Assembly (NCBI GenBank): GCA_033239125.1 | Contig: BSWB01000005.1 | Location: 99,447,994 to 99,511,993 of the forward strand | Length of the DNA stretch: 64,000 nucleotides | Direction: 5' to 3' | DNA from: Fagopyrum homotropicum | Lineage: Eukaryota > Streptophyta > Magnoliopsida > Caryophyllales > Polygonaceae | Shown here: one piece after another, positions 9,241-18,638 of the stretch | Numbering within the stretch: position 1 is the stretch's first letter | Layout of the letters: each line of letters opens with the position of its first letter | Made by a program: the position numbers and the translations under genes | The notes under the pieces: model-generated | What the model was told of the DNA's origin: nothing | Databases searched by the model: none | The model's input: the letters and a program-made list of their open reading frames with translations, nothing else

Positions 9241-11198
9241 TGTTCGCTCCAAACGGTGTGTGCAAGCTTTAAATTTATAACCCTAGACTTAAGCTTAAAA
9301 ACAAGGATGCGAACCCGCAGTGTACGGGTCAATCGTAGTAAAAGCAAGAAAATTCCAGGGGTCGATCACAAGGACTCGGTGAAACAGAGTCAATACGGTG
9401 TGCTAATGTTAATACTAACCACAAGAGCGAATTAACACAATCAAAGATGAATAAGATGTCAAATAAAGCAAACATGCAATTCTAGGGATTAAAGCATCTA
9501 GTTGTGGTTCCAACTCAAGATCTGTAGATAAGCGGACAAAGCTGAGATTTTTGCGTGGGGAAGGTGTTACTAAAGTGGAGTAGATCACCGGGTAAGTCTC
9601 ACTACACACTAATCCTAAACCGTAACTCCTATTACCGGGTAAGTCTCAAGGAATCAAGATAAAGAACTATAACCTCAAACTAACACACCATCTAAGGGAA
9701 TAGAATCAACCTTTACCGGGTAAGTCTCAGGCTAACTCACAAAGATGGGATGGAAGCACATTCAAACCCCAATAAAGGATAAACCTTTATTACCTACACT
9801 TATGATCGTCAATACACAAACTAAGGAATTACCGGGTAAGTCTCATCCTAAGCTTGCTTTGAACCAGGAAAGGTGTAATAAGAATAGGATTTGGCAAACT
9901 CTAACACTTAACTCTCAGTTATGGATCAGATAAGTCACCTCGGTCAGCCAGTTTCCACCCCGGCCGAGATGTTCATCGACTGAACGAGATGCTTAGGGTT
10001 AAGGTTAAAGACTCGAACTTTCAGGATCCTACTGGAATCTAAGACTATTCTATCATTGTTTTTCCCACAACCTTCAGCCAATCACCCTAGAATCACACAA
10101 GGAAATTAGCCACTCATCATCATAATGAAAGTATTAAAATATATGGGAAGAAGGTGAATATTTGAACAAAGAAGAATTTAATGAAAAGACTTCAATAACT
10201 GAATCAAATATCACAACAAGGCGTTCCTTGGATAACAATCCAAAAAGACAAGACAACAATTGAGGGAATTGAAGACAATCTTACAAAACCCTTCAAAAAG
10301 CTATAAAAGCTATGGACTTCAATCTTCCTTCAACCTTCAAAAAGGTTCTTCAACTCTCCCAACTTGGAGTAGGCTGCTGTTGCTGCGTGTTTTTCGGTGT
10401 AAGCGGGATGTGGTGATCCGAAGATGATTGAATTATGGAAAATCCAACCCTTTATATAGGAAAAATACCCTCCAAAGATAAAATATCTTAGAAAGATCTT
10501 TTCCCATAAATATAGGTAAAATATAAGATCTTCTTCCTTCCAGGAGCCAAGCCCAAAAATATAAGATCACCTTCCAAAGATAGAAGATCTCAGCCAAGAA
10601 TAAAATATTCTCGCCGCGTCCCAGGTGTTCGCCTCGGTCGAGTCGACTTCTCTGGATCACCTCGGTCGAGGTGAATCTGTAGTCAACCGAGGTGAATCAC
10701 AACTGAATGTGAAATCTCTCCTCTGGATCACCTCGGTCTAGGTGTTCACCTCGGTCTAGGTGTTCACCTCGGTCTAGGTGTTCACCTCAGTCTAGGTGTT
10801 CACCTCGGTCTAGGTGTTCACCTCAGTCTAGGTGTTCACCTCGGTCTAGGTGTTCACCTCGGTCTAGGTGACATTGTAGCTGACCTAGGTGAATTTCAGC
10901 TGCGTGTAAATCTCTTAAATCTGGTCCAAAGTGAATCTTTAATCCATGGTTATGCTTCCTGGATGGTTCCTTATGTTCCTGAATGTAGCTCCAATGACTC
11001 CATAGCTCCTTTTGCTCCTTTTTGATGCAAAACGTACCAAATTACCTGCAATTACAACGAAAATAGGTGTAGACCTCGATTCTCGCAAAGGTAGATGAAA
11101 TGGTAGTGAAATCACATAATGCACATACAAACATGCAGATTATGAAAGATAAAACGTCAAAACAAACCCCAAAATATAGACTATAATTCATGCTATCA
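9241..11198 (-). repeat. Array LTR copy 3 (complete, outer 5' LTR)
   Basis: A complete 1958-bp LTR. Its outer end (11198) is the insertion junction with element A. The TATA box is at 10451-10458 and the palindrome block at 10729-10870. The five bases following it, ACATG, are the candidate target-site duplication; the partner lies outside the window. Confidence 0.92.
10729..10870. repeat. Eight 18-bp palindrome-bearing tandem repeats in LTR copy 3
   Basis: Same array as at 5801-5942, with the same two CTCAG variants, which groups LTR copies 2 and 3. Confidence 0.95.
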
Positions 11199-11200
11199 AC

Positions 11201-14200
11201 ATGACTGATCGTTCCACCACCAAACCGGTGGGGATACTAGAAGACATTCCAGTAAAGCTCGGTAAGTTTTACATTCCTATAGACTTTGTCGTTCTTGACA
11301 TCCCTGCAGACTATCCGGTTCCCATCATTCTTGGGAGACCATTCCTTGCTACATCCGGATGCATGGTCGATTGCAAGAATGGCCAGATGTCTTTCCATAT
11401 AGGTGAAGAAAAGGTAGAATTCATTCTCTCTTCCTTAATCAAGGAGCCAGCCTTGAGAGACGATGTTTTTGATATTTTGGATGAAGAAGAGTCTAGAGAG
11501 GTAGTAAGTTCAATCTTGATGAAAGACCCTCTCCAAAAGGTTCTTAGTATGAGCATCATGGAAGAAGGAGTAGAGCATGATTGCAATGAGGATGTGAGAG
11601 CATTAAATGATGTGGAAGAAGAACTAGGAGTAATGATTGAAGAATTAGAAATTACTCCGGAAACTGTGAAGAAAATCGACCTGCCAGAAATAAATCGTCC
11701 GATTTATGAAGATGCAATCCGATTTTTCTCGACAGAAACAAAAATCGACCTGACAACATTAAATCGTCCGATTTATGAAGAGGCAACCCGATTTTTTCCG
11801 ACAGAAAGAAAAATCGTACAGCAGATCGACCGATTTATTACAGGGGAGGTCGATTCAATGGGTAATTCTCTGGATTCTCCAAACTTCACCGCAGCCGCTT
11901 CCGAATCTAATGATGAAATGCCTCCACCTCTAGAGGCCTCTCCTACAACAATCGAAGGCCAAGATTCATCATCAATCAAGGTACCCCCATCATTAGAATT
12001 GAAGCCACTTCCCGCACATTTAAGGTATGCATTTCTTGACACTAATTCCATATACCCGGTCATTGTCAATGCAAATTTGAATGAAACTGAATTAGAGAAA
12101 CTTATGCACGTTTTGAAGCAACATAGGAGAGCATTAGGTTACACCATTGATGATTTAGTAGGAATAAAACCCTCTCTATGTATGCACAAAATTTTAATGG
12201 AAGAGGATTACAAACCTTCACGCCAACCTCAAAGACGGTTAAACCCGGCAATGAAAGAGGTCGTGAAGAAAGAAATCCTTAAGCTACTTGATGCAGGTAT
12301 CATTTTCCCTATTTCTGATAGCAAATGGGTGAGTCCAGTACAAGTAGTACCCAAAAAAGGAGGCATTACCGTTGTTGCCAACAAGAACAACGAACTCATC
12401 CCTACACGGACAGTTACAGGATGGCGAATGTGCATCGACTACCGCAAACTGAACGTAGCCACAAGGAAGGATCACTTTCCCCTTCCTTTTATCGATCAAA
12501 TGTTGGAAAGGTTAGCCCAACATTCTTACTTCTGTTATCTAGATGGATATAGCGGTTTCTTTCAGATTCCAATTCATCCGGACGACCAAGAGAAGACAAC
12601 TTTTATGTGCCCATGGGGTACGTTCGCTTACAGAAGAATGCCATTCGGCTTATGCAATGCTCCAGCCACCTTCCAAAGGTGTATGATGGCAATCTTCTCC
12701 GAATATGTAGAGAATATCATGGAAGTCTTCATGGACGACTTTTCGGTATATGGTTCTTCCTTTGATAACTGTCTCTATAACCTTTCACTAGTTCTTAAGA
12801 GATGTGAGGACACTAACTTAGTCTTAAACTGGGAAAAGTGTCATTTCATGGTAACCGAAGGAATTGTGTTAGGTCATCTAGTATCACAAAGGGGAATAGA
12901 GGTTGATAGAGCGAAAATAGAAACCATTGAGAAGTTACCTCCCCCTTCATCAGTAAAAGGAATTAGAAGTTTCTTAGGACATGCGGGCTTCTATAGGAGA
13001 TTCATAAAGGATTTTTCTAAGATTTCAAAACCTTTGACTAATCTTTTGATGAAAGATGCGACTTTCGAATTCTCGAAAGATTGCTTAGATGCTTTTTGCA
13101 GGATCAAAGAAGCTTTGATTTCGGCACCAATCATTCAACCACCCGATTGGACTCTTCCTTTCGAGGTCATGTGCGACGCAAGCGACGTCGCTATAGGAGC
13201 CGTTCTTGGACAGAAGAAAGATGGTCGCACTCATGCCATCTACTACGCTAGCAAAACGCTAGATGAGGCTCAATACAATTATGCAACTACGGAAAAGGAA
13301 CTTTTAGCCGTAGTATACGCTTTTGAGAAATTTCGTTCCTACCTTGTAGGTGTGAAGGTGATAGTCTACACGGACCATTCTGCAATTCGATACTTATTCA
13401 CGAAGAAGGATGCGAAGCCAAGGCTTCTAAGATGGATCTTACTCTTGCAAGAGTTCGATTTTGAGATCCGTGATAAGAAAGGATCGGAGAACTCCGTTGC
13501 CGATCACCTTAGTCGTCTTCTGCAACTCACCGGCGAGTCGGATGAACTTCCGATAAACGATTCCTTCCCTGACGAGCAGCTGCACGAGATTGAAGAGTGT
13601 CTTCAACACATATCACAAGGTAATGATCCATGGTTTGCTGACATTGTAAATTACCTTGTTTGTCAGGAGATTCCACCCGGACTTTCATATGCTCAAAAGA
13701 AGAAGTTCTTTAGAGAAATCCGGCAATTCTATTGGAACGAACCTCTTCTATTCAAAAGAGGTCCAGATGGCATTTACAGGAGATGTATTCCCGAAGATGA
13801 GGTGGATAGTGTCATCCGCCATTGCCATTCTTTACCATGTGGCGGACATGCAAGTTCCCACAAGACTTGTGCTAAGGTACTTCGTTCCGGCTTCTATTGG
13901 CCTACGCTTTTCAAAGATGTGCAAAAGTTTGTTGTTTCTTGTGATGCTTGTCAAAGGACAGGTAATATATCCAGGAGGAATGAGATGCCTCTCAACAACA
14001 TACAAGAAGTAGAGATCTTTGACGTATGGGGCATCGACTTTATGGGACCTTTTCCATCTTCATGCGGTAACCAATATATACTTCTTGCCGTAGATTACGT
14101 CTCAAGATGGGTAGAGGCAATCGCTTCTCCTACTAATGATGCAATGGTAGTGGTGAAGTTCCTCAATAAAACGATCTTCCCAAGGTTCGGAACTCCCCGA

Positions 14201-14905
14201 ACCATCATTAGTGACGGAGGAACGCACTTCACGGCCCGTCGATTTGAGACTCTATTGGCTAAGTATGGGGTGACCCATAAGATAACTACACCTTACCACC
14301 CGCAAACCAGCGGACAAGTCGAGATATCCAATAGAGAGATTAAAGGGATTTTAGAGAAAACCGTCTCTAAAACGAGGAAAGATTGGTCAATGAAGCTTGA
14401 CGATGCACTATGGGCATACAGGACAGCCTTCAAGACACCAATAGGTACGACTCCCTATAATCTTGTTTATGGTAAATCATGTCATCTTCCTGTAGAGCTA
14501 GAGCACAAAGCTTATTGGGCTATCAAGTGGCTCAACTTCGATATGAAAGAAGCCGGAGAGAAGCGGCTCTTAGACATCAATGAGCTGGATGAGATCCGAC
14601 TAAATGCGTACGAGAACGCAAGGATTTACAAGGAACGGACAAAGCGCTGGCATGATAAGCACATCATTCCAAAAGACTTGAAGGAGGGAGACCAAGTCCT
14701 CCTATTCAACTCAAGGCTGCGTCTATTTCCAGGTAAGCTCAAATCCCGTTGGACAGGACCTTATGTAATTAAACGAGTTTTCCCCCATGGTGCAGTTGAA
14801 GTATGGGGTGAACAAAGCGGAAGTTTTAAGGTTAATGGCCAACGGTTGAAGAAATACACACCGGAAGCTCCGGTCAAGGAGATAGCTCCTATCCTCCTCC
14901 ATTGA
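11201..14905 (+). CDS. pol: Element A pol polyprotein (end of protease, RT, RNase H, integrase), 5' truncated
   Basis: 1234 codons are open. Residues 1-60 are the C-terminal part of the retropepsin-like protease (IILGRPFLATSG); its catalytic Asp was upstream and has been separated by the array insertion, so the first ATG is not a true start. Residues 158-217 are a linker of about 23-residue repeats encoded by the family palindrome. The RT has catalytic D448 (YLDGYSG) and D512-D513 (FMDD). RNase H has D659 (CDAS), EKELLAV, TDHS and VADHLSR. Integrase has the H/C zinc finger (HCHSLPCGGH...CDAC) and the triad D946, D1005, E1041 (35 residues between the last two). A GPY module (WTGPYVI) follows. 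All visible catalytic residues are present, so the enzymes look intact apart from the missing N-terminal part. It would act on element RNA and cDNA in cytoplasmic particles and, for integrase, in the nucleus. Confidence 0.95.
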   Translation: MTDRSTTKPVGILEDIPVKLGKFYIPIDFVVLDIPADYPVPIILGRPFLATSGCMVDCKNGQMSFHIGEEKVEFILSSLIKEPALRDDVFDILDEEESREVVSSILMKDPLQKVLSMSIMEEGVEHDCNEDVRALNDVEEELGVMIEELEITPETVKKIDLPEINRPIYEDAIRFFSTETKIDLTTLNRPIYEEATRFFPTERKIVQQIDRFITGEVDSMGNSLDSPNFTAAASESNDEMPPPLEASPTTIEGQDSSSIKVPPSLELKPLPAHLRYAFLDTNSIYPVIVNANLNETELEKLMHVLKQHRRALGYTIDDLVGIKPSLCMHKILMEEDYKPSRQPQRRLNPAMKEVVKKEILKLLDAGIIFPISDSKWVSPVQVVPKKGGITVVANKNNELIPTRTVTGWRMCIDYRKLNVATRKDHFPLPFIDQMLERLAQHSYFCYLDGYSGFFQIPIHPDDQEKTTFMCPWGTFAYRRMPFGLCNAPATFQRCMMAIFSEYVENIMEVFMDDFSVYGSSFDNCLYNLSLVLKRCEDTNLVLNWEKCHFMVTEGIVLGHLVSQRGIEVDRAKIETIEKLPPPSSVKGIRSFLGHAGFYRRFIKDFSKISKPLTNLLMKDATFEFSKDCLDAFCRIKEALISAPIIQPPDWTLPFEVMCDASDVAIGAVLGQKKDGRTHAIYYASKTLDEAQYNYATTEKELLAVVYAFEKFRSYLVGVKVIVYTDHSAIRYLFTKKDAKPRLLRWILLLQEFDFEIRDKKGSENSVADHLSRLLQLTGESDELPINDSFPDEQLHEIEECLQHISQGNDPWFADIVNYLVCQEIPPGLSYAQKKKFFREIRQFYWNEPLLFKRGPDGIYRRCIPEDEVDSVIRHCHSLPCGGHASSHKTCAKVLRSGFYWPTLFKDVQKFVVSCDACQRTGNISRRNEMPLNNIQEVEIFDVWGIDFMGPFPSSCGNQYILLAVDYVSRWVEAIASPTNDAMVVVKFLNKTIFPRFGTPRTIISDGGTHFTARRFETLLAKYGVTHKITTPYHPQTSGQVEISNREIKGILEKTVSKTRKDWSMKLDDALWAYRTAFKTPIGTTPYNLVYGKSCHLPVELEHKAYWAIKWLNFDMKEAGEKRLLDINELDEIRLNAYENARIYKERTKRWHDKHIIPKDLKEGDQVLLFNSRLRLFPGKLKSRWTGPYVIKRVFPHGAVEVWGEQSGSFKVNGQRLKKYTPEAPVKEIAPILLH
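11672..11853 (+). repeat. A-family palindrome cluster inside pol linker
   Basis: Words of the type AAATCGTCCGATTT, CCGATTTTT and AAATCGACC recur here. They form two copies of a roughly 69-bp unit and a partial third, translated as KIDLPEINRPIYEDAIRFF-like repeats. Elements D and F carry a different palindrome at this same protease-RT linker. Confidence 0.8.
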
Positions 14906-14944
14906 ACACAACATCATACACCGTCCAGCTAAAGACGATAAATA

Positions 14945-14967
14945 AAGCGCTTCTTGGGAGGCAACCC
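14945..14967 (+). promoter_or_regulatory. Conserved post-pol block in element A
   Basis: AAGCGCTTCTTGGGAGGC followed by AACCC, 40 bp after the pol stop; the same block follows pol in the array and in D and F. Function unknown; candidate splice or translation signal for the downstream ORF. Confidence 0.6.
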
Positions 14968-15197
14968 ATGATAGTATAGTTTTCCCTTCCTTCCATCACT
15001 TAGTTAGAGTAGATTAATTGCTTTGTTTCGTTTTTCATTTTTTTTATTTGTTCCTCGATGCACTCTTGGTTTGTCGTGTCATTAATCGCAGGAATTTAGG
15101 TTCAAATGTGAGAGATTCATGGAGAATGGAGCATAAATGAGTTATATCTTCGAGATTCAAGAAAAACAAGGAAGGAAATCGAGTTACCATAAGTAAA

Positions 15198-15377
15198 TCG
15201 TCCGATTCAGTAACAGAGCAAGTCGATTTTTTTCAACAGAAACAAAAATCGACCTGGAGATCGACCTGTCAAAATAAATCGGCCGATTTTTTTCGACAGA
15301 AACAAAAATCGACCCGACAAATAAATCGACCAGATAAATCGGCCGATTTTCTTCAGAAATTATCGACCCTATATAAG
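15198..15377 (+). promoter_or_regulatory. Putative internal promoter of element A: palindrome cluster plus TATA box
   Basis: Two perfect AAATCGGCCGATTT palindromes (15276-15289, 15333-15346) and several AAATCGACC half-sites lie within 175 bp upstream of a TATA box (TATATAAG, 15370-15377), 450 bp before the ATG of the env-like ORF. Element D has the same arrangement (TATATAAA at 47109-47116, 444 bp before its ATG) with its own palindrome. This suggests a separate transcript for the env-like gene; transcription is not demonstrated. Confidence 0.5.
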
Positions 15378-15819
15378 GACATTACACTCGATCTTCTTCA
15401 TTCCAAAACCCCCAATTCTCGACTTCCCTCTCTCAAGAAAGCCGAAAAATCGCCACACCCTACAATCCTCATTCCTTAACCATTTTGAGTGATTCTTGGC
15501 TCCAAACTGAAGCATTTTCAACAAGGAAAAAGGATCTAACAACAGCACGCACGGCAATCGACTCCTCCATAAGGAATTCAGGTTTTTCTTTCCAAAACCT
15601 AAGTTTCTCATTCGAAATTGAAGTTTGCTTAGGAAGTGTTTGTTTGTTGGAATTGATAGAGGGATTTGCTTAGAAATCATTGTAGGGAACTGTGTGTGGT
15701 GATAGATTGAACAGAACTTTACAGAATTGTGAGAATCATTGAAATCGAGATAAAAATCGACCCAGCCCAGATAAATCGGCCGATTTTTGTGAAGAACAGG
15801 TCAATTTTTAGGACTTAGA

Positions 15820-17325
15820 ATGGATCTTGTAAAGAGGATAACTAGAAACACGGGGAAGAAGAAGGGATCTTCTTCCAAAGCCCCTGCCCCACCTCCACCA
15901 CCACCTACCAACATCCCTAAGCTTCCCCCTCCCCTATCCAAGCACAAGAAACACTATGAACGCATTGTAGATCGCCCATTCACCCCTCCTCGCTACATAG
16001 TGCTTGATGACTTAGATTCGTTGTATGTTCGAGAGGATGTTGATATGATGCTAGACAGAGCTGGGTTGAGACAGTTTGCTACGATTAGGGAGGATGCTTA
16101 TAGAGAGATCACCCTAGAATTCCTTAGCACGTTTGAGCACGAGCCTAGGGAAAGGATGGTCACTTTCCGCCTCATGAGCCAAGACCACACTATGTCCATT
16201 GACACTTTTGGCGACTTGTTCGGTTTCTCTTATTCAGATGCAGGCACATTTGCTAGAGGTCTCAATGCTAGTGATTTTTGGGAGGCTATTTCCGTAGGTG
16301 AGTACAGAGGGGATAAGTGGAGACCCGGAAACTCCAAGGAGACAAATATGTACAACCTTTCCTTTAAGGTAGTGCATAGGATACTTAGCGAGAGTTTATT
16401 TGCCCGGACAGAGACTCCACAGAAGCTCAAGGCTGATGAGCTCTTCATTCTCTACTGCATGACATCCACCACCATTCCCGACATCGCCACCATGCTTGTT
16501 GATTATCTAGGAAAGATAGCCAACAAAGCTAAGGGCGACATTTGTGCAGGAGGTCTTGTCACTCATGTGGCTAAGACCATGGGATTGGACTTCTCCGGAT
16601 GCACTCTAGCTGAGAGTGCCCTTCCTTTAGGCTCACAGAGGTTGGTGGTTCGACAGGTCTTGATTCCTCGAGGGAGAGGAACTCTTCATGTGCCGATGCC
16701 ATGGCACAGGGATCCGAAGAAGAAGCCATCCGAGATCATATGGAAATCCGAATACACCATTCGGAACAAGAGGAACTGGAAGGAGACCTTTGAGTCGATG
16801 CTTGAGGAGTTCTCACCTCCTACTTATTGTGATGATGATGCAGGTGACTCAGAGGAGGAGGATGAAGATGGAGGACAGGAGACCATGCTCGAGTTTGAGA
16901 GTGATACTCATAGCGGACATGCTACGGATGCCATGGACACTGACACTCATGGTGCAGGACCGAGTAGGACTAGTAGGCAGGATGAGGAGACGGAGGATGA
17001 CATACAACCACCTCGACATTCTTATGCACATGCTCCAGGCCCTAGACGAGGACGCCGAGCTCCACGCCACTTCAGGGAGCTAGTCACTAGTTTCCAGAGC
17101 CTCAGCACCGACTACCGTACCCTCCGCACCGACTACCGTACCCTCCGCACCGACTACGAGACCCTGAACACCCAGTTCAGGAATTATAGGGAGGAGACGG
17201 ACGCTAGGCATTCATCCTATGATGGCCAGATGAGAGACATGTACTACCACCAGTTCGGCCACTTCTACGATCCTAGCGCACCGATGTATCCCTATCCACC
17301 ACCTCCACCACCGACAGAGGATTGA
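15820..17325 (+). CDS. Element A env-like / ATHILA ORF1-type protein, intact (501 aa)
   Basis: An uninterrupted ORF 915 bp after pol. Residues 1-45 are basic and proline-rich. Residues about 50-310 are a globular core matching the homologous ORFs of B and D (LD-AGL--F--IREDAY-EIT-EF--SFEH; FRLM; FG--FGF; FWE-I; RTETPQK-K-DELF-LYCM). I take it as the ATHILA ORF1 family, which is of unknown function. Residues 337-352 are strongly acidic. Residues about 430-452 are three heptad copies of TDYRTLR, likely a coiled coil encoded by a 21-bp tandem repeat, and the end is proline-rich. I see no signal peptide or membrane segment, so an envelope role is not supported. A nuclear or structural role, such as binding the family palindrome, is only a hypothesis. 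The start is the first ATG; a third palindrome lies just upstream (15773-15786). Confidence 0.85.
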   Translation: MDLVKRITRNTGKKKGSSSKAPAPPPPPPTNIPKLPPPLSKHKKHYERIVDRPFTPPRYIVLDDLDSLYVREDVDMMLDRAGLRQFATIREDAYREITLEFLSTFEHEPRERMVTFRLMSQDHTMSIDTFGDLFGFSYSDAGTFARGLNASDFWEAISVGEYRGDKWRPGNSKETNMYNLSFKVVHRILSESLFARTETPQKLKADELFILYCMTSTTIPDIATMLVDYLGKIANKAKGDICAGGLVTHVAKTMGLDFSGCTLAESALPLGSQRLVVRQVLIPRGRGTLHVPMPWHRDPKKKPSEIIWKSEYTIRNKRNWKETFESMLEEFSPPTYCDDDAGDSEEEDEDGGQETMLEFESDTHSGHATDAMDTDTHGAGPSRTSRQDEETEDDIQPPRHSYAHAPGPRRGRRAPRHFRELVTSFQSLSTDYRTLRTDYRTLRTDYETLNTQFRNYREETDARHSSYDGQMRDMYYHQFGHFYDPSAPMYPYPPPPPPTED

Positions 17326-18638
17326 GCTTCCACTTCTTTTACATTGTAAGTATTTTTCTCCTCTATATGCTTGATTTTCACATTGGGGACAATGTGGATG
17401 TCAAGTATGGGGTGGGGGTACTTACAATACCTTATGTTTCACTTTAGCACTTTATGTACTTTCCACTACTCTTGACAAATCTGGCTTGTAATAACTCTTG
17501 CACTACTTACTTTCCATTATGACACTTGCATTTGCGTGATCTTTTTCAAATCCTATGAATTTTCAAAAATTTTTTAGTGCTTCTTATATGGAAATGACCT
17601 CTATGATGAGAATTGTGTATATGGATAGGCAAAAAGATGCTTAGTTGTGTTGAGATTTTGATTATAGCATGAATGAAATTGCTTTTGTTACTTGAACACA
17701 TGAATAAGTTATATGATTTAGTTGTTTTGATAAGAGAATGAAATAATAGTCGAAGCTATATTGCAAGTTCTTTTACATCATTTAAGGATGACTAAGGCAA
17801 TTCACTTCTTTTCTTTTCTCATATCTTGATCATGCTAGCTCCTCAATGAAATATGTAACCCTCCTTTTACCATCCGGGAATTAGGATAGGTGATTGAAAA
17901 AAAGGCATGTTTGATGTGGGAGGGCCAAGGAAAAAGTATTAAAAAGAAAGTGTAGAAATTCATGAGTTTGGGGACGTTGAACATGAGGATGAGTAACTCG
18001 GCACCATTCACATAGCCGGGTGTTTGTGTCTTGCCAAAGTCCGATTGAACGACAAGTCCTAACGGGATATGGTATGTGCATCAAGGGTTTGAGGCATCTC
18101 GAAATTGAGAAACGCCGATCTCCTAGGCTTCGGTTTTTGTGCACCGCTGTCCATACTCTCAAAAAGTAAAGTATAATGAAAGCAAAGCTTTCTACATGCG
18201 AAGCATGTGCGGTGAAGAAAATTCTTGAAGGTGTTATGTGTTCCTCTTTCCCGGATTAGCACCACAATTGCCAAAAAGAACTCCTTCCCTTAATACGTTT
18301 CTTGAACCTTTCCTTTGATTAGAAGACCTTGAGACTTTTATGCATGTGTTTAAGACTTAATGGCTTAGATTTGTTTGACTTTGATTACCTCTACACCTTT
18401 ATCATGTTCTTTATTTATGCTTTCAAGGAAGAAAAGGGAGTTTGTTCATCTTATAGTCATCATTGATACATGCTTTGCCTTTTTATGTCTTGAAACATCA
18501 CTTTGAGAGTGATCCAATAAGAAGAAGCACTACCAAAAGAAAAGTTTTTGAGTTTTTATACATACATAATCCATGACATCTTATATTCTAAATTTGAGTC
18601 TTGCTTGGGGACAAGCAAGGGGCAAGTATGGGGTATTT
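17326..18638 (+). other. Element A 3' non-coding region: twin PPT/hairpin modules and conserved structured block
   Basis: No gene. A hairpin at 17379-17396 (stem CACATTG/CAATGTG, loop GGGA) precedes AAGTATGGGGTGGGGG (17403-17418). A block at about 17970-18150 is conserved in every Athila-like element here; it includes a hairpin at 18077-18096 (TGCATCAAGGGTTTGAGGCA) and one at 18097-18110 (TCTC/GAGA). The second module sits at the LTR: hairpin 18600-18619 (CTTGCTTGGGGACAAGCAAG), then AAGTATGGGGTATTT, the likely 3' polypurine tract, ending at 18638. Small ORFs on the minus strand across this region are chance. Confidence 0.75.

Larger units (their letters stand above)
1..11198 (-). mobile_element. 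Tandem array of a non-autonomous Athila-like (Ty3/gypsy) LTR element
   Basis: The same roughly 4928-bp unit occurs 2.3 times on the minus strand: LTR (1-1343, cut by the window edge), internal (1344-4312), LTR (4313-6270), internal (6271-9240), LTR (9241-11198). The three LTRs and two internals differ only by scattered substitutions, so the array is young. Each LTR starts TGATAGCATGAATTATAG and ends GAGCGAACA in element sense, next to a tRNA-Asp type primer binding site. The array stops exactly at an LTR terminus (11198), and element A protease coding sequence resumes at 11199, so it inserted into A; the other junction is outside the window. LTR-int-LTR-int-LTR is the product expected from unequal recombination between LTRs. 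It keeps cis signals (PBS, hairpins, PPT, palindromes) but only one ORF, so it depends on an autonomous relative. Confidence 0.9.

Noticed and set aside
15820..17325. True envelope glycoprotein
   Set aside because: No signal peptide, membrane helix or glycoprotein-like cysteine pattern is visible in A, B or D; only the position resembles env, so I call it env-like / ATHILA ORF1-type.
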